DNA of 64,000 nucleotides from UBA1563 sp037440065 (GCA_037440065.1 JBBIUV010000015.1:248001-312000); one strand, 5' to 3'. Counted from the first letter of the stretch, positions 45,994 to 55,700 are shown. The notes: generated by a model not told the origin, from the sequence alone. Numbers and translations: made by a program.

Positions 45994-46830
45994 ATGAATA
46001 AATTTTTTCTTACTCTCCTAATTCTAGTTTTTACAATCTCAAATATTCACGGTTGGGGAGAAAAAGGGCATAAGCTGATTGTGAAAAACGCAATAGAAAT
46101 CTTACCTGCCGAGATGAAAGATTTTCGCCAACTAAAAGAGTATCTTATCACCGAAGCGTCTCAGCCTGATCGAAGGAAAAAAAATATTGCAGATGAATTC
46201 CCAAAACATTTTATAGACCTTGATTATTACAAAGAGTTTAATCAGGCAAGAATGATAGAGGATAGAGATTCATTAAGTAAAATTTATGGTGATTCCGTTG
46301 TAACGGTAAGTGGAATTTTGCCCTGGGTGTTGGAAGATACTTACCGTAAACTTGTTTCGGCAATGAAAAAGAAACAGAAAGAAAATACCAAAGAGCTGAT
46401 GCGTGATTTTTCACACTATTTTGCCGATGCTCATCAACCGATGCACACAATTCTAAATTACAACGGAACGTTAACCGGACAAACCGATATCCATGAGCGG
46501 TATGAATCGGAAATGATAAACGCTCATCTTCATGAACTGGAAAATATTTTTTCAAAAAATGTAAAAGTCAAAAAGATCGATAACCTGAAGAACTTTTTTT
46601 TTCAAACTATCTATCGTTCAAATACCCGAAGTGCGATTCCATTTGCTGCCGACCTGGTTGCCGTTGGAGAAACTTCGGGAAAATACGACGCTCTTTACTA
46701 TAAGATTCTGTGGTTCAAAACTAAATATGTAACCGAAGAGGCTTTGCAAGAAGCCGCTTTAGACATTGCTGCTGTTTATTACACTGCCTGGCTTGAAGCC
46801 GGCAAACCAAAATTTAATTCTTTTAAATAA
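45994..46830 (+). CDS. Secreted S1/P1-type nuclease
   Basis: The 278-residue protein has a signal peptide cleaved just before WGEKGHKLI, so the mature N-terminal Trp21 and His26 become zinc ligands as in S1/P1 nucleases. Other ligands are visible in KHFIDLDYY, DFSHYFADAHQPMH and TDIHERYESEM. The family cuts single-stranded DNA and RNA using three zinc ions, and a zinc-dependent phospholipase C is the related alternative. It precedes the GH13 gene by 26 bases. Confidence 0.85.
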   Translation: MNKFFLTLLILVFTISNIHGWGEKGHKLIVKNAIEILPAEMKDFRQLKEYLITEASQPDRRKKNIADEFPKHFIDLDYYKEFNQARMIEDRDSLSKIYGDSVVTVSGILPWVLEDTYRKLVSAMKKKQKENTKELMRDFSHYFADAHQPMHTILNYNGTLTGQTDIHERYESEMINAHLHELENIFSKNVKVKKIDNLKNFFFQTIYRSNTRSAIPFAADLVAVGETSGKYDALYYKILWFKTKYVTEEALQEAALDIAAVYYTAWLEAGKPKFNSFK

Positions 46831-46856
46831 TTATCATTAAAACTATTGGAGTTTTT

Positions 46857-49697
46857 GTGCGAAATCAATTTATACTTTTAACCTTACTCGTGCCATTTGT
46901 TTTGCTGGGACAAGATTCTGTTGATGTTACCTTCCGCTACAAAGCAAGCGCAAATGCGGTAAAGGTTTTTTTACCCGGAGAATTTAATAATTGGGGACCG
47001 AATGCAAGCGGAATAATTTCGCCAACCGCTCCTTCGGCAATGGCGCTGGAAAACAGTATTTATTATAAAACCGTCCGGCTGGCTGTTGGCGGCGGAACGA
47101 CAATCATTAACACGCGGAAAGCGTATCAATATAAAATGCACGAGCATTATAATTCAACAGGAACAACGAATTCGTGGTTGAGCGATCCGATTAATCCAAA
47201 TAAAAATGCTGCGGATAATAATAACTCATATATTATGGTTGATAATCCAATGGTCTTTCAGATTGAACCGACCAATTCGAAAGTACTTCGGAATGATCAA
47301 CCGTCGATTACTGCAATGGTAGCGGCTAAAGTAGGGGATGCGATTAATACGACCGAATCGAAACTTTATCTTAATGACACTCTTGTCTGCTCCTTTGGAG
47401 ATTACTACGACAAAGCAAAACAAATTTTTTCAATCCCCACAATTGCGTTGTTTGGAAGAAGATTGAATGAGGGACCAAACATGATCACAATTTCCGCGGT
47501 CACAAATTCGGGACCGTCAAGTACAAATGGGATACAAGTAAACTATGTAATTAATCCTCCTATCGTAAACGAAAAAGTTCCAGTGGGAATTGTGAACGGA
47601 ATTAATTACGGTGCAGATCCAACAAAAGTAACGCTTTGCCTTTTCGCGCCATATAAAAAGTTCGTATATGTCATTGGAGAATTTAATAATTGGACGGTCA
47701 GTTCAACGTATTTTATGAAACGCGATTCAATTGACGCGAACAATGTCCGTTGGTGGATAACCATCGATGGATTGCAACCCGCAAAAGAATATGCCTTCCA
47801 ATATTTTGTTGATGACGATGTAGTGATTGCTGATCCCTTTGCTGATAAATTACTTCATCCGGATGACAGTTATATTCCGGCAATCACATATCCGAATTTA
47901 AAAGCATATCCCTCTGGAAAAACTTCAGAATACGTTTCTGTTTTTCAAACTGCACAAACGCAGTATCAATGGCAGACAACAAATTATCAAAGACCGAAAA
48001 GTACCGACTTAGTTGTTTACGAATTGCTGCTTCGCGATTTTGTAGCACGCCACGATTATCAAACACTGACTGATTCTCTTCCTTATTTAAAGAGGTTGGG
48101 AATCAATGCAATTCAATTAATGCCGATAATGGAATTTGAAGGAAATGAAAGCTGGGGATACAACACGGTTTTCTATTTTGCGCCTGATAAATACTACGGA
48201 ACTAAAAATGATCTAAAAAAATTAATCGATAAAGCTCATGAAAACGGGATAGCGATAATTCTCGACATCGCGTTGAACCATAACTTCGGGCAGTCTCCGC
48301 TCGTTCGGCTTTATTGGGATGTTTCGCTCAATCGTCCTGCTGCAAATAATCCATGGTTTAATCCTGTTGCAAAACATGCATATAACGTTGGGCTCGATTT
48401 TAATCACGAAAGTCAGGCTACAAAAGATTTAGTTGATCGGGTTATAAAATATTGGCAAACGGAATTTAAAGTTGATGGTTTCCGTTTCGATTTAAGTAAA
48501 GGATTTACCCAAACACAAACTTGCGACAACAACGGCGGCAACTGTAACGTTGGCGGGTGGGGCGCGTTTGATCAATCTCGAGTAAACATTCTAAACCGTA
48601 TGGCAGCTGAAGCACGCAAAACCGATTCAACTTCTTATTTAATTTTAGAACATTTCGCCGATAACAGCGAAGAGAAAGTTCTTTCAAATAACGGGTTCAT
48701 GCTTTGGGGAAATATGAATTACGGTTACAATGAAGCAACCATGGGATGGATCAGTACATCAAACTTTAATGGAGTTTCTTACAAACAAAGAGGGTGGACC
48801 GTTCCGAATCTTGTTGGTTATATGGAAAGTCACGATGAAGAACGGTTGATGTTTAAAAATATTATGTATGGAAATGTTAGCGGAACTTACAGTGTTAAAG
48901 ATTTAGCAACCGGCTTAAATAGAATGAAACTTGCCGCTGCGTTTTTCTTTACTGTGCCGGGACCGAAAATGGTTTGGCAGTTTGGCGAGCGGGGATATGA
49001 TGTTTCAATTAATGATCCAAGCAGACTTGCCAACAAACCACCCCGCTGGGAATATATGTCCGATGCACGCAGATCAAATTTATTTAAAGTTTTTGCTTCT
49101 CTGATTAAGTTAAAAGAAAATTATCCGGCTTTTGAAAGCAATAATTTTACAATGGATGTAGCAGGTGCAGTAAAGAAAATTTCTATTTCAGATCCTTCAA
49201 TGGATGTTGCAATTGTTGGAAACTTTGATGTCTCATACCAATCAGTTCCGATGAATTTTACCAAGCCCGGAAGATGGTACCGCTATTTTGAAAATGATAG
49301 CATTGAAGTATCAGATGTAAATCAAAACGTTGCACTGGCTCCGGGTGAATTTTTTATTTACACCACCGCTAAACTGCCCGACCAGGAAAAAGGAATTACC
49401 ACCGATGTTGAAGAATTTCAAGATCAAATTGTTTACAACTTTGCCCTTGAGCAGAATTACCCGAATCCGTTTAATCCAACGACGAGCATTCAATATTCAC
49501 TAAATAATAGCCAGTTTGTCAGTCTGAAAGTATATGATGTGCTTGGAAATGAACTTGCAACTTTAGTTAATGAAGTTCAACATGCCGGAGTTTATAAAGT
49601 TGGATTTGATGCGGCGCAATTTTCTTCGGGAGTTTATTTCTACCAATTAAGACAGAACAACTCGGTGATAACGAGGAAGATGGTTCTGGTTAAGTAA
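46857..49697 (+). CDS. Secreted GH13 alpha-amylase-type enzyme with T9SS sorting domain
   Basis: The 946-residue protein starts at GTG after TTGGAG, with a signal peptide ending LLGQDS. Two E-set/CBM48-like domains carry the motif GEFNNW (about residues 40 and 275). The GH13 barrel has ILDIALNH, GFRFD with nucleophile Asp545, ILEH with acid/base Glu598, and ESHDEE with Asp660, so it should be active on alpha-glucans. The end is a T9SS type-A sorting domain (NYPNPFNPTTSIQYS to KMVLVK). The double GEFNNW domains suggest binding to branched glucan. It should be surface-attached or released. Confidence 0.92.
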   Translation: MRNQFILLTLLVPFVLLGQDSVDVTFRYKASANAVKVFLPGEFNNWGPNASGIISPTAPSAMALENSIYYKTVRLAVGGGTTIINTRKAYQYKMHEHYNSTGTTNSWLSDPINPNKNAADNNNSYIMVDNPMVFQIEPTNSKVLRNDQPSITAMVAAKVGDAINTTESKLYLNDTLVCSFGDYYDKAKQIFSIPTIALFGRRLNEGPNMITISAVTNSGPSSTNGIQVNYVINPPIVNEKVPVGIVNGINYGADPTKVTLCLFAPYKKFVYVIGEFNNWTVSSTYFMKRDSIDANNVRWWITIDGLQPAKEYAFQYFVDDDVVIADPFADKLLHPDDSYIPAITYPNLKAYPSGKTSEYVSVFQTAQTQYQWQTTNYQRPKSTDLVVYELLLRDFVARHDYQTLTDSLPYLKRLGINAIQLMPIMEFEGNESWGYNTVFYFAPDKYYGTKNDLKKLIDKAHENGIAIILDIALNHNFGQSPLVRLYWDVSLNRPAANNPWFNPVAKHAYNVGLDFNHESQATKDLVDRVIKYWQTEFKVDGFRFDLSKGFTQTQTCDNNGGNCNVGGWGAFDQSRVNILNRMAAEARKTDSTSYLILEHFADNSEEKVLSNNGFMLWGNMNYGYNEATMGWISTSNFNGVSYKQRGWTVPNLVGYMESHDEERLMFKNIMYGNVSGTYSVKDLATGLNRMKLAAAFFFTVPGPKMVWQFGERGYDVSINDPSRLANKPPRWEYMSDARRSNLFKVFASLIKLKENYPAFESNNFTMDVAGAVKKISISDPSMDVAIVGNFDVSYQSVPMNFTKPGRWYRYFENDSIEVSDVNQNVALAPGEFFIYTTAKLPDQEKGITTDVEEFQDQIVYNFALEQNYPNPFNPTTSIQYSLNNSQFVSLKVYDVLGNELATLVNEVQHAGVYKVGFDAAQFSSGVYFYQLRQNNSVITRKMVLVK

Positions 49698-49738
49698 TAA
49701 GAAATCAGAATGCAGAAGTCAGAATTGCTAAGTTGAAG

Positions 49739-50218
49739 ATGTTAAAAATATATGCGGTAATCTTTTTACTGTTTTTGAGTCAAACAGGATTTGCTCAAAA
49801 AATCCCGGATTGCAAACTTGCAAATGAATATATCGAGCAGCTTATTTCAAAAAAAACTAAGGAACTTCAAGGAGTAGAGTATTGTCAATATCGGCATTAT
49901 AATTCATTAGATGATCTGGATAATGACGGGAGTAATGATTTTATTCTGGTCTTTTCAGTTGAGGGGGCACTTGGTAATGCAGGCAATTCAATTGAATTCA
50001 TGATCGTCTTTCTTTCAAAAACCAAAGAAGGTTCTCCCCTTGAGACTCAAATTGGAAATCGCGGGAAAGTTACTTTTAATGATTTTGCAAATGTTAGTAA
50101 TAATACTATTGAATTAGAATTGCTTGTTTGGAAAGAGAACGACGCTCTTTGTTGCCCGAGTGGAAAGGGGAAAGCCATTTATCAGATCAAGGATAAGCAA
50201 ATTATAAAAATTGAATAA
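49739..50218 (+). CDS. Uncharacterised secreted protein
   Basis: I do not recognise the family. The 159-residue protein has a signal peptide (MLKIYAVIFLLFLSQTGFAQ), a calcium-loop-like stretch LDDLDNDGSNDFILVFS in the middle, and a CC pair in DALCCPSGKGKAIYQI near the C-terminus. The ATG at 49739 is used rather than the TTG at 49733. The DLDNDGSNDF segment resembles FG-GAP/VCBS motifs, but only one copy is present. Confidence 0.65.
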   Translation: MLKIYAVIFLLFLSQTGFAQKIPDCKLANEYIEQLISKKTKELQGVEYCQYRHYNSLDDLDNDGSNDFILVFSVEGALGNAGNSIEFMIVFLSKTKEGSPLETQIGNRGKVTFNDFANVSNNTIELELLVWKENDALCCPSGKGKAIYQIKDKQIIKIE

Positions 50219-50303
50219 AACAGGTGCGAATTTATATATATCACCATTATGATTGAGGAGTGTTGAGTCAATTTTTAGAGTGTAAAACTTAAGGAGAAAA
50301 AAT

Positions 50304-50561
50304 ATGAAGAAAACGATCCTTCTTGTTTTAATTGGAAATAGAAAAGAAGAAGCTGTAAGGGTTCAGCAGATTTTAACCGGCTGGGGTTGCCTGATCAAAA
50401 CTCGTTTGGGAATTCACGACGGGGTGCTCGATAACTGTTCCGATTCAGGTCTTTTGATTTTGGAAATGGTCGGCAGTGATGAGCAAAACCAGGAGATAGC
50501 GCGTAAACTTTCAGTACTCCCCGGTGTATCCTCAAAATTAGTTGAATTGAAAGTAGATTAA
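50304..50561 (+). CDS. TM1266-like ACT-fold protein, putative hydrogenase-system regulator
   Basis: The 85-residue protein begins TILLVLIGNRKEEAVRVQQILTGWGCLIKTRLGIHDG, which resembles the small TM1266-type (iron-only hydrogenase system putative regulator) proteins with an ACT/NikR-like ferredoxin fold. AAGGAG lies upstream of the ATG. No hydrogenase gene is in the window, so the functional link is not supported locally. A terminator follows. Confidence 0.6.
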   Translation: MKKTILLVLIGNRKEEAVRVQQILTGWGCLIKTRLGIHDGVLDNCSDSGLLILEMVGSDEQNQEIARKLSVLPGVSSKLVELKVD

Positions 50562-50574
50562 ACAATCAACAAAA

Positions 50575-50600
50575 AAGCCCGAACATTTCTGCCGGGCTTC
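50575..50600. terminator. Terminator between TM1266-like gene and adhesin 1
   Basis: A stem AAGCCCG (50575-50581) with CGGGCTT (50593-50599) is flanked by A-rich and T-rich sequence and serves convergent genes. Confidence 0.85.
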
Positions 50601-50622
50601 TTTGTGTTCATGTCGCTCAAAA

Positions 50623-52917
50623 TTACTTCATCAAGATCATCTTCTTTGTTGAAACAAAGTTACCTGCGGTTAATCTGTAGAGATAAATTCCTGTCGGCAG
50701 ATCATTTGCATTAAATTCTACCATGTAATTTCCAGTTTGATATTCTCTGTTAACCAACGTTGCAACTTTTTCTCCGGTAATGTTGAAGACCGTCAAGTTT
50801 ACAAATGCGTTATTTGCAACTGAGAAGGAGATAGTGGTTGTCGGGTTAAACGGATTAGGATAGTTCTGTAAGAGATTGAATTCGTTTGGAACCACGTTAT
50901 CATTTTCAACACCGGTTGTTCCGTTTGGATTGCTTGAAATTCTTGCCATCGATGCAGGAACATTAATTGCACTTGGCATACTTGCTTGGGTTGCGCTAAC
51001 GATTGTCGCAAAGTTTGCGATCGTTGTATCGTTTGAAATGGTTCCGTCAAACAAACTATTGTTGAACTGTCCGGCGCCGAACATGCAGCGAACGAACGCT
51101 TGTCCGCTTACCAAACCGGTTGCAAAATCTAAAACTGATTTAGGAGCTAAAATTGTAGCTGTAACATTGATGTTATGAATTTTTACGGTGTCGGCTTCAA
51201 AGAAGTTAATGAGAACTTTTTCTTTTGAAGTTCCGATTACGTTGCATCCGCCCATCCACTCAACAAAGCGTCCGCTAACATTTACAATTGCAGTTGAGTT
51301 ATTCGGAACATCAACGGTAAAGTTATTTGCTGCGCTCAGCATGGCTCCGTCAACATAAAATACGTTTTCTACATTGTTGTGTCCAACTAGTTCAACGTGT
51401 CCGTATTGAAATTTTACGGTATCGGTTGGAGTTAATGCAGAGAGTTGATTTGATAAATTTATTAAATGAATTCTCGCGCTGTTAAAATTTAGTACTGAAT
51501 CTTTTTCAATTCCTTCATCGGCAGAAAAACCGGTTGTTGAAGTAATGAAGTTTCCATAAATCGCTTTTCCGTTATAAACTCTACCGCTGATAAAAGTTAA
51601 GTGATTTCCGACAACCAAAACGTTTCCTGAATTTACCGGAAGTTTGTCGCCAACACTGTAGTTTCTAAGATCAGCGTATCCGCCAACTGCAACTTTTCCT
51701 TCGGTATCTGAAGACGGCTGAACTAAAGTATCAAGAACGAACAAGTTAAATTCTGATGCTGCACCAAAATCATAAGTAGGGGTGGAAGTATTTCCGAAGT
51801 TTACTTTTACTTTAATTTCTAACGAAGCGGAATCGTGAGCGTTGATTGTTCCGGCGTTCCAGATTCCTGTAGTTGGATTGTAAACTCCGTTTGGAACAGA
51901 AGAAACAAATTCTAAAACAGAAGCCAATTGATCGGAAACTTGAACGTTTTGTGCGTTTCCGTTACCGCTGTTTTTTACAGTTATTTTGTAAGTGATAATG
52001 TCGTTATTGCTTACATTTGTTTTGTCTGCAACTTTAGTAAGAGCTAAATTAAATGAATTGCTCCAGTTAATGGTTCTTGTAATTGTTCTGGAAGCGGTAG
52101 TTGGTTTTGCAAGAATAAGTTTTTGTTTTCCGTCGGGATCGGCTACGTGAAAATATTTTGTGCCCGAAGGAATTCCAACGATTCCCGTTGCGGTGATAAC
52201 AGCGGTTGTTTGTCCATTTGCAGGGGTTAGCGTTACATTCTGTGATACTCCGTTCATTCCTGTTACTACATTGGTTTCACTTAATGATCCGCCAGTGGTA
52301 GAAAGAGAGATCTGAACGTTAGCCATTGCTAAACCGTTTTCGTTAAAAGCTTGTACGGTAAAAGTTACCGGAGAATTGTTTGTAAAAGATTGAGCAGGAA
52401 TATTAATTACAAATGTATTTAAATTGAAACTGTGGGTGTTAGTAAAAGCATCAGCTTTTATTTCTGCTACACGAGCTAAAATATCGGTAATATCGGCACC
52501 GTTTTGTCCGGTAAGTGTACTTAAATTTAATTTATCGGTAATATTCCAAAGTGTTAATTGAATAGCGGCAGCTTCTCTTTTTATATCTGAAAGCATTCCG
52601 GAATAATTGGTTTTATAAGGATAATAGTTATTTAAAATGTAGGCGAGCGTATCGTTCGTAGCTTCTACATCTTGATAATTTTGGTTATATGCGAGGTGAT
52701 GATAGAGATCGATACAGTAGAGACTTGTTGCGTTTCCATCTACAACTGCTTTAAAAGTTCCGGCAAAATAATCATCGTTTACGGGCCAGGGAAGGTGAAT
52801 TCCGACGCCTTTATCTTTTCCGGTAACTTGAGCGGTACTGTTAACGCCTGCACGAAGAAAAGAGATCATGCTAACTATTAAAAGTGCAACTACTACTGTA
52901 AAATATTTTTTGTTCAT
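50623..52917 (-). CDS. Adhesin 1: thioester-domain, DUF11 and choice-of-anchor A protein with T9SS sorting domain
   Basis: The 764-residue protein has a signal peptide (MNKKYFTVVVALLIVSMISFLRAG). Residues about 25-165 look like a Cys-Gln thioester domain (TQxA type), with Cys68 in SLYCID and Gln120 in AIQLTLW, keeping the Q-x-[AT]-x-W spacing. An Ig-like region (about 175-280) is followed by a DUF11 repeat (LTKVADKTNVSNNDIITYKI). A choice-of-anchor A domain (about 395-655) contains the PSSDTEGKVAVGGYADLRNYSVGDKLP motif. A T9SS type-A tail (NYPNPFNPTTTISF to KKMILMK) ends the chain. Start 52917 fits AAAGGTG and the signal peptide. Adhesion is inferred from the domains. Confidence 0.82.
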   Translation of the reverse strand: MNKKYFTVVVALLIVSMISFLRAGVNSTAQVTGKDKGVGIHLPWPVNDDYFAGTFKAVVDGNATSLYCIDLYHHLAYNQNYQDVEATNDTLAYILNNYYPYKTNYSGMLSDIKREAAAIQLTLWNITDKLNLSTLTGQNGADITDILARVAEIKADAFTNTHSFNLNTFVINIPAQSFTNNSPVTFTVQAFNENGLAMANVQISLSTTGGSLSETNVVTGMNGVSQNVTLTPANGQTTAVITATGIVGIPSGTKYFHVADPDGKQKLILAKPTTASRTITRTINWSNSFNLALTKVADKTNVSNNDIITYKITVKNSGNGNAQNVQVSDQLASVLEFVSSVPNGVYNPTTGIWNAGTINAHDSASLEIKVKVNFGNTSTPTYDFGAASEFNLFVLDTLVQPSSDTEGKVAVGGYADLRNYSVGDKLPVNSGNVLVVGNHLTFISGRVYNGKAIYGNFITSTTGFSADEGIEKDSVLNFNSARIHLINLSNQLSALTPTDTVKFQYGHVELVGHNNVENVFYVDGAMLSAANNFTVDVPNNSTAIVNVSGRFVEWMGGCNVIGTSKEKVLINFFEADTVKIHNINVTATILAPKSVLDFATGLVSGQAFVRCMFGAGQFNNSLFDGTISNDTTIANFATIVSATQASMPSAINVPASMARISSNPNGTTGVENDNVVPNEFNLLQNYPNPFNPTTTISFSVANNAFVNLTVFNITGEKVATLVNREYQTGNYMVEFNANDLPTGIYLYRLTAGNFVSTKKMILMK

Positions 52918-52950
52918 TTTTTTCACCTTTGTTAAATCTTTCCATTTATT

Positions 52951-53005
52951 ATCCAGAAATCGTACCAAAGCGAAACCGGGGTAAAAAGGGGATTTTAAGG
53001 GATTT
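52951..53005 (-). promoter_or_regulatory. Shared upstream motif pair of adhesin 1
   Basis: On the minus strand, AAATCCC (starting 53005) is followed 38 bases later by TGGTACGATTTCTGGA (starting 52967). The second element matches a sigma-54 minus-24 box (TGGYACG), but its minus-12 half (CTGGA) departs from TTGCA. The same pair stands before adhesins 2 and 3. Confidence 0.45.
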
Positions 53006-53085
53006 AGGGAAATTTCTCTGTTTTATTTTGAGACCGATTATCGATTTGGTCTTTTGGTTAAGTTGAGGGCTGGAGGTTTACATTC

Positions 53086-53118
53086 GGAAGAAAAAGCCCG
53101 GTATCTGTTACCGGGCTT
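53086..53118 (-). terminator. Terminator of adhesin 2
   Basis: A 10-bp perfect stem (AAGCCCGGTA with TACCGGGCTT) and T-rich tail on the minus strand, about 57 bases beyond the adhesin 2 stop. Confidence 0.88.
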
Positions 53119-53174
53119 GGACCATTCCTGTCTCCCATTTCAGAAGGAGACTTAGGTGGGGGCTCTTTCGCCGT
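53094..53174 (-). repeat. Conserved 3' element, copy A (shared with adhesin 3)
   Basis: The stretch from the adhesin 2 stop to its terminator is nearly identical to 58103-58185 after adhesin 3. It contains an additional hairpin (GTCTCC with GGGAGAC) before the terminator stem. Confidence 0.75.
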
Positions 53175-55466
53175 TTATTTCAACAGCGTCATTTTCTTTG
53201 TAATCGTATTGCTTGGTGAAGAAATTCTGTAAATGTAAACTCCGCTGGTTAATTCGCTGGCGTTAAAGCTGATCGAATATTTTCCGGGAGCTAGTACGTT
53301 ATTTACCAATGATTTAACTTCTTGTCCAATCATATTATAGACTACTAATTTTACTGCTTCTTGTTTGGCAACGGTAAATTGGATGGTTGTTGCCGGGTTG
53401 AACGGATTTGGATAGTTCTGTAAAAGATTGAATTCTTTAGGAGCTACGTTGTCATTTTCAATACCGGTTGTTCCGTTTGGATTTGCATTAACTCTTGCCA
53501 TAGAAGCTGGAACGTTGATTAAACTCGGCATGCTTAATTGTGTTGCGCTTACGAGCGTTGCAAAATTTGCAATGGTAGTATCACCGGTTACCGTTCCGTT
53601 AAAAGGACTGAGATTAAATTGTCCGGCACCGAACATGCAGCGAACCATAACTTGTCCGGTTATCAATCCGTGCGGGAAATCAAGAACAGCTTTAGGGGCT
53701 AAACATGATGCGGTAATGTTGATATCTGAAATCTTTACGGTATCAGCTTCAAAGAAATTGATAAGGACGTTATCCATCTGAGTTCCAAGTACGCTGAAAC
53801 CGCCTTTCCACTCAATTGATTTTCCTTTAACATTCACAATAACGGTTGAATTGTTCGGAACATCAATGGTGAAATTGTTTGCACCGCGGATCAAAGAATC
53901 TTCAACAAAGAATACGTTCTGCGTCGGGTTTGTTCCTGTTAGTTGAACGTTTCCCCATGCAAAACCAACGGTATCCGTTGCTGCTAAGTTTGAAAGCTGA
54001 TTTGATAAATTTTCTAAATGGTTTTTCGCCTGAACGAAATCTATTACGTGAGCCTGGAAGATACCTTCATCTGAAGTGAATTGAGTTGTAGAAGTAATGA
54101 AGTTCTCGTAAGTGGTTCTTCCGTTGTAAACACGACCGCTGAAGAATGTCAAATGATCTCCAACTACCAATACATCGCCGGAGTTAGCAGGCAGTTTATC
54201 TCCAACGCTGTAATTTCTTAGATCGGCATAACCGCCAACAGCTACTTTACCTTCGGCATCTGAAGAAGGCTGAATTAATGTATCAATTACAAATAAGTTA
54301 AAAGCTGTTGCAGCGCCAAGATCATAAGTTGGTCCGGTAGTGTTTCCGTAATTAACTTTTACTTTAATTTCTAATGAAGCCGAATCATTTGCGTTAACTG
54401 TGCCTACGTTCCAAATTCCGGTTGTAGGGTTATAAACACCGCTTGGAGTTGCAGAGATAAAATCTAAGATTGAAGCTAACTGATCTGAAACTACAACGTT
54501 CTGCGCATTTCCGGTTCCGGTGTTTTTAACTTTTATTGTGTAGGTGATAACATCGCCGTCGGTTACAACTGTTTTATCGGCAACTTTATTAAGCACCAAA
54601 TTGAATGAGTTGCACCAGTTGACAATTTTTGTAATAGTTCTTGATGCGGTGGTTGGAGTTGCAAGAATAAGTTTTTGCTTTCCGTTAGGATCTGCTACAT
54701 GGTAATATTTTGTTCCTGAAGGGATACCAACAACGCCGTTTGCGGTGATCGTTGCTGTAGTTTGTCCGCTTGTTGGAGTTAAGGTAACTACTGGGGAAAC
54801 GCCTGTTACATCAGTTGTAACGGTAGTTTGACTTAATGTTCCCTGAGTAGCTGAAAGAGTGATCTGAACGTTGGGCATTGCCAAACCTTGATCGTTAAAA
54901 GCTTTTACCGTAAATGTTATAGGTGAACCGATGGCAAAAGATTGTGCCGGAATATTGATGACAAACGTGTTAAGATTAAAACTATGTGCATTAAGATTTG
55001 CATCAGCTACGATTGCCAAAGCTCTGGTTTTAATATCGCTTACATTGCTGCCGCCGTAACCGGTTACGCTGTTAATATCAAGTCCATCAGTAAGATGCCA
55101 CAAAGCCAATTGAACGGCGGAAGCTTCTCTGCTGTTATCGGACAATTTGTTTGCATAGGATGTTTTAAACGGGTAATAATTATTTAATATATAAGCGAGA
55201 GTATCGTTCGTGGCTTCAACATCTTGATATGCCTGATTATAAGGCAAGGAGTGATGAAGATCAATGCAATATAAACTGGTCGCTTGGCTGTTTACGGTAG
55301 CTTTAAAGGTACCTGAAAAAACCGATGTGCTGAACGGTGCCGGCAAAGTAACATTAACGCCTTTGTCTGTTCCCGTAACTGTTGCTGTACTGTTAACTCC
55401 GGCTTGTAAACCGGCAGCGGTTATAAGTACGAATAAGAATAAAAAAGTAAGTTGTTTTAGTTTCAT
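53175..55466 (-). CDS. Adhesin 2: thioester-domain, DUF11 and choice-of-anchor A protein with T9SS sorting domain
   Basis: The 763-residue protein is a close paralogue of adhesin 1 with the same order: signal peptide (MKLKQLTFLFLFVLITAAGLQAG), thioester-type domain with Cys67 (SLYCID) and Gln119 (AVQLALW), Ig-like region, DUF11 repeat, choice-of-anchor A domain and T9SS tail. The N-terminal 300 residues resemble adhesin 1 most, while the last 65 residues (TIQFTVAKQEAVKLVVYN onward) match adhesin 3 instead. The paralogues share upstream motifs. Other cysteines are few (one in NWCNS and one in RCMFGAG), leaving Cys67 free to form the thioester. Covalent surface adhesion is inferred. Confidence 0.82.
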   Translation of the reverse strand: MKLKQLTFLFLFVLITAAGLQAGVNSTATVTGTDKGVNVTLPAPFSTSVFSGTFKATVNSQATSLYCIDLHHSLPYNQAYQDVEATNDTLAYILNNYYPFKTSYANKLSDNSREASAVQLALWHLTDGLDINSVTGYGGSNVSDIKTRALAIVADANLNAHSFNLNTFVINIPAQSFAIGSPITFTVKAFNDQGLAMPNVQITLSATQGTLSQTTVTTDVTGVSPVVTLTPTSGQTTATITANGVVGIPSGTKYYHVADPNGKQKLILATPTTASRTITKIVNWCNSFNLVLNKVADKTVVTDGDVITYTIKVKNTGTGNAQNVVVSDQLASILDFISATPSGVYNPTTGIWNVGTVNANDSASLEIKVKVNYGNTTGPTYDLGAATAFNLFVIDTLIQPSSDAEGKVAVGGYADLRNYSVGDKLPANSGDVLVVGDHLTFFSGRVYNGRTTYENFITSTTQFTSDEGIFQAHVIDFVQAKNHLENLSNQLSNLAATDTVGFAWGNVQLTGTNPTQNVFFVEDSLIRGANNFTIDVPNNSTVIVNVKGKSIEWKGGFSVLGTQMDNVLINFFEADTVKISDINITASCLAPKAVLDFPHGLITGQVMVRCMFGAGQFNLSPFNGTVTGDTTIANFATLVSATQLSMPSLINVPASMARVNANPNGTTGIENDNVAPKEFNLLQNYPNPFNPATTIQFTVAKQEAVKLVVYNMIGQEVKSLVNNVLAPGKYSISFNASELTSGVYIYRISSPSNTITKKMTLLK

Positions 55467-55497
55467 TAAAATTATCCTTTTATTTAACGGATTCCTT

Positions 55498-55553
55498 ACT
55501 CCAGAAACCGTACCAATCAGGATTTCAACTAAAACGAGCAGTTTTGGGAATTT
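55498..55553 (-). promoter_or_regulatory. Shared upstream motif pair of adhesin 2
   Basis: AAATTCCC (starting 55553) and TGGTACGGTTTCTGGA (starting 55515) on the minus strand are 38 bases apart, as in adhesin 1. Confidence 0.45.
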
Positions 55554-55626
55554 GCGCAGCTTTTTCTTGTATTACTTTGAGACTCTTTATCGAATTGGAA
55601 TGAATTGAGGAAGATGTTTATACGTT

Positions 55627-55672
55627 AACCTTCAAGGTTTGGTAACAAATTTCTACCTGAACCTTGAAGGTT
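55627..55672. repeat. Inverted repeat of AACCTTCAAGGTT type
   Basis: AACCTTCAAGGTT at 55627-55639 is the perfect complement of AACCTTGAAGGTT at 55660-55672, and each arm is itself near-palindromic. It stands beside the REP cluster and is unrelated to it in sequence. Confidence 0.7.
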
Positions 55673-55700
55673 TCAGCACCGAGTGTGGAAGCAGAAGAAG

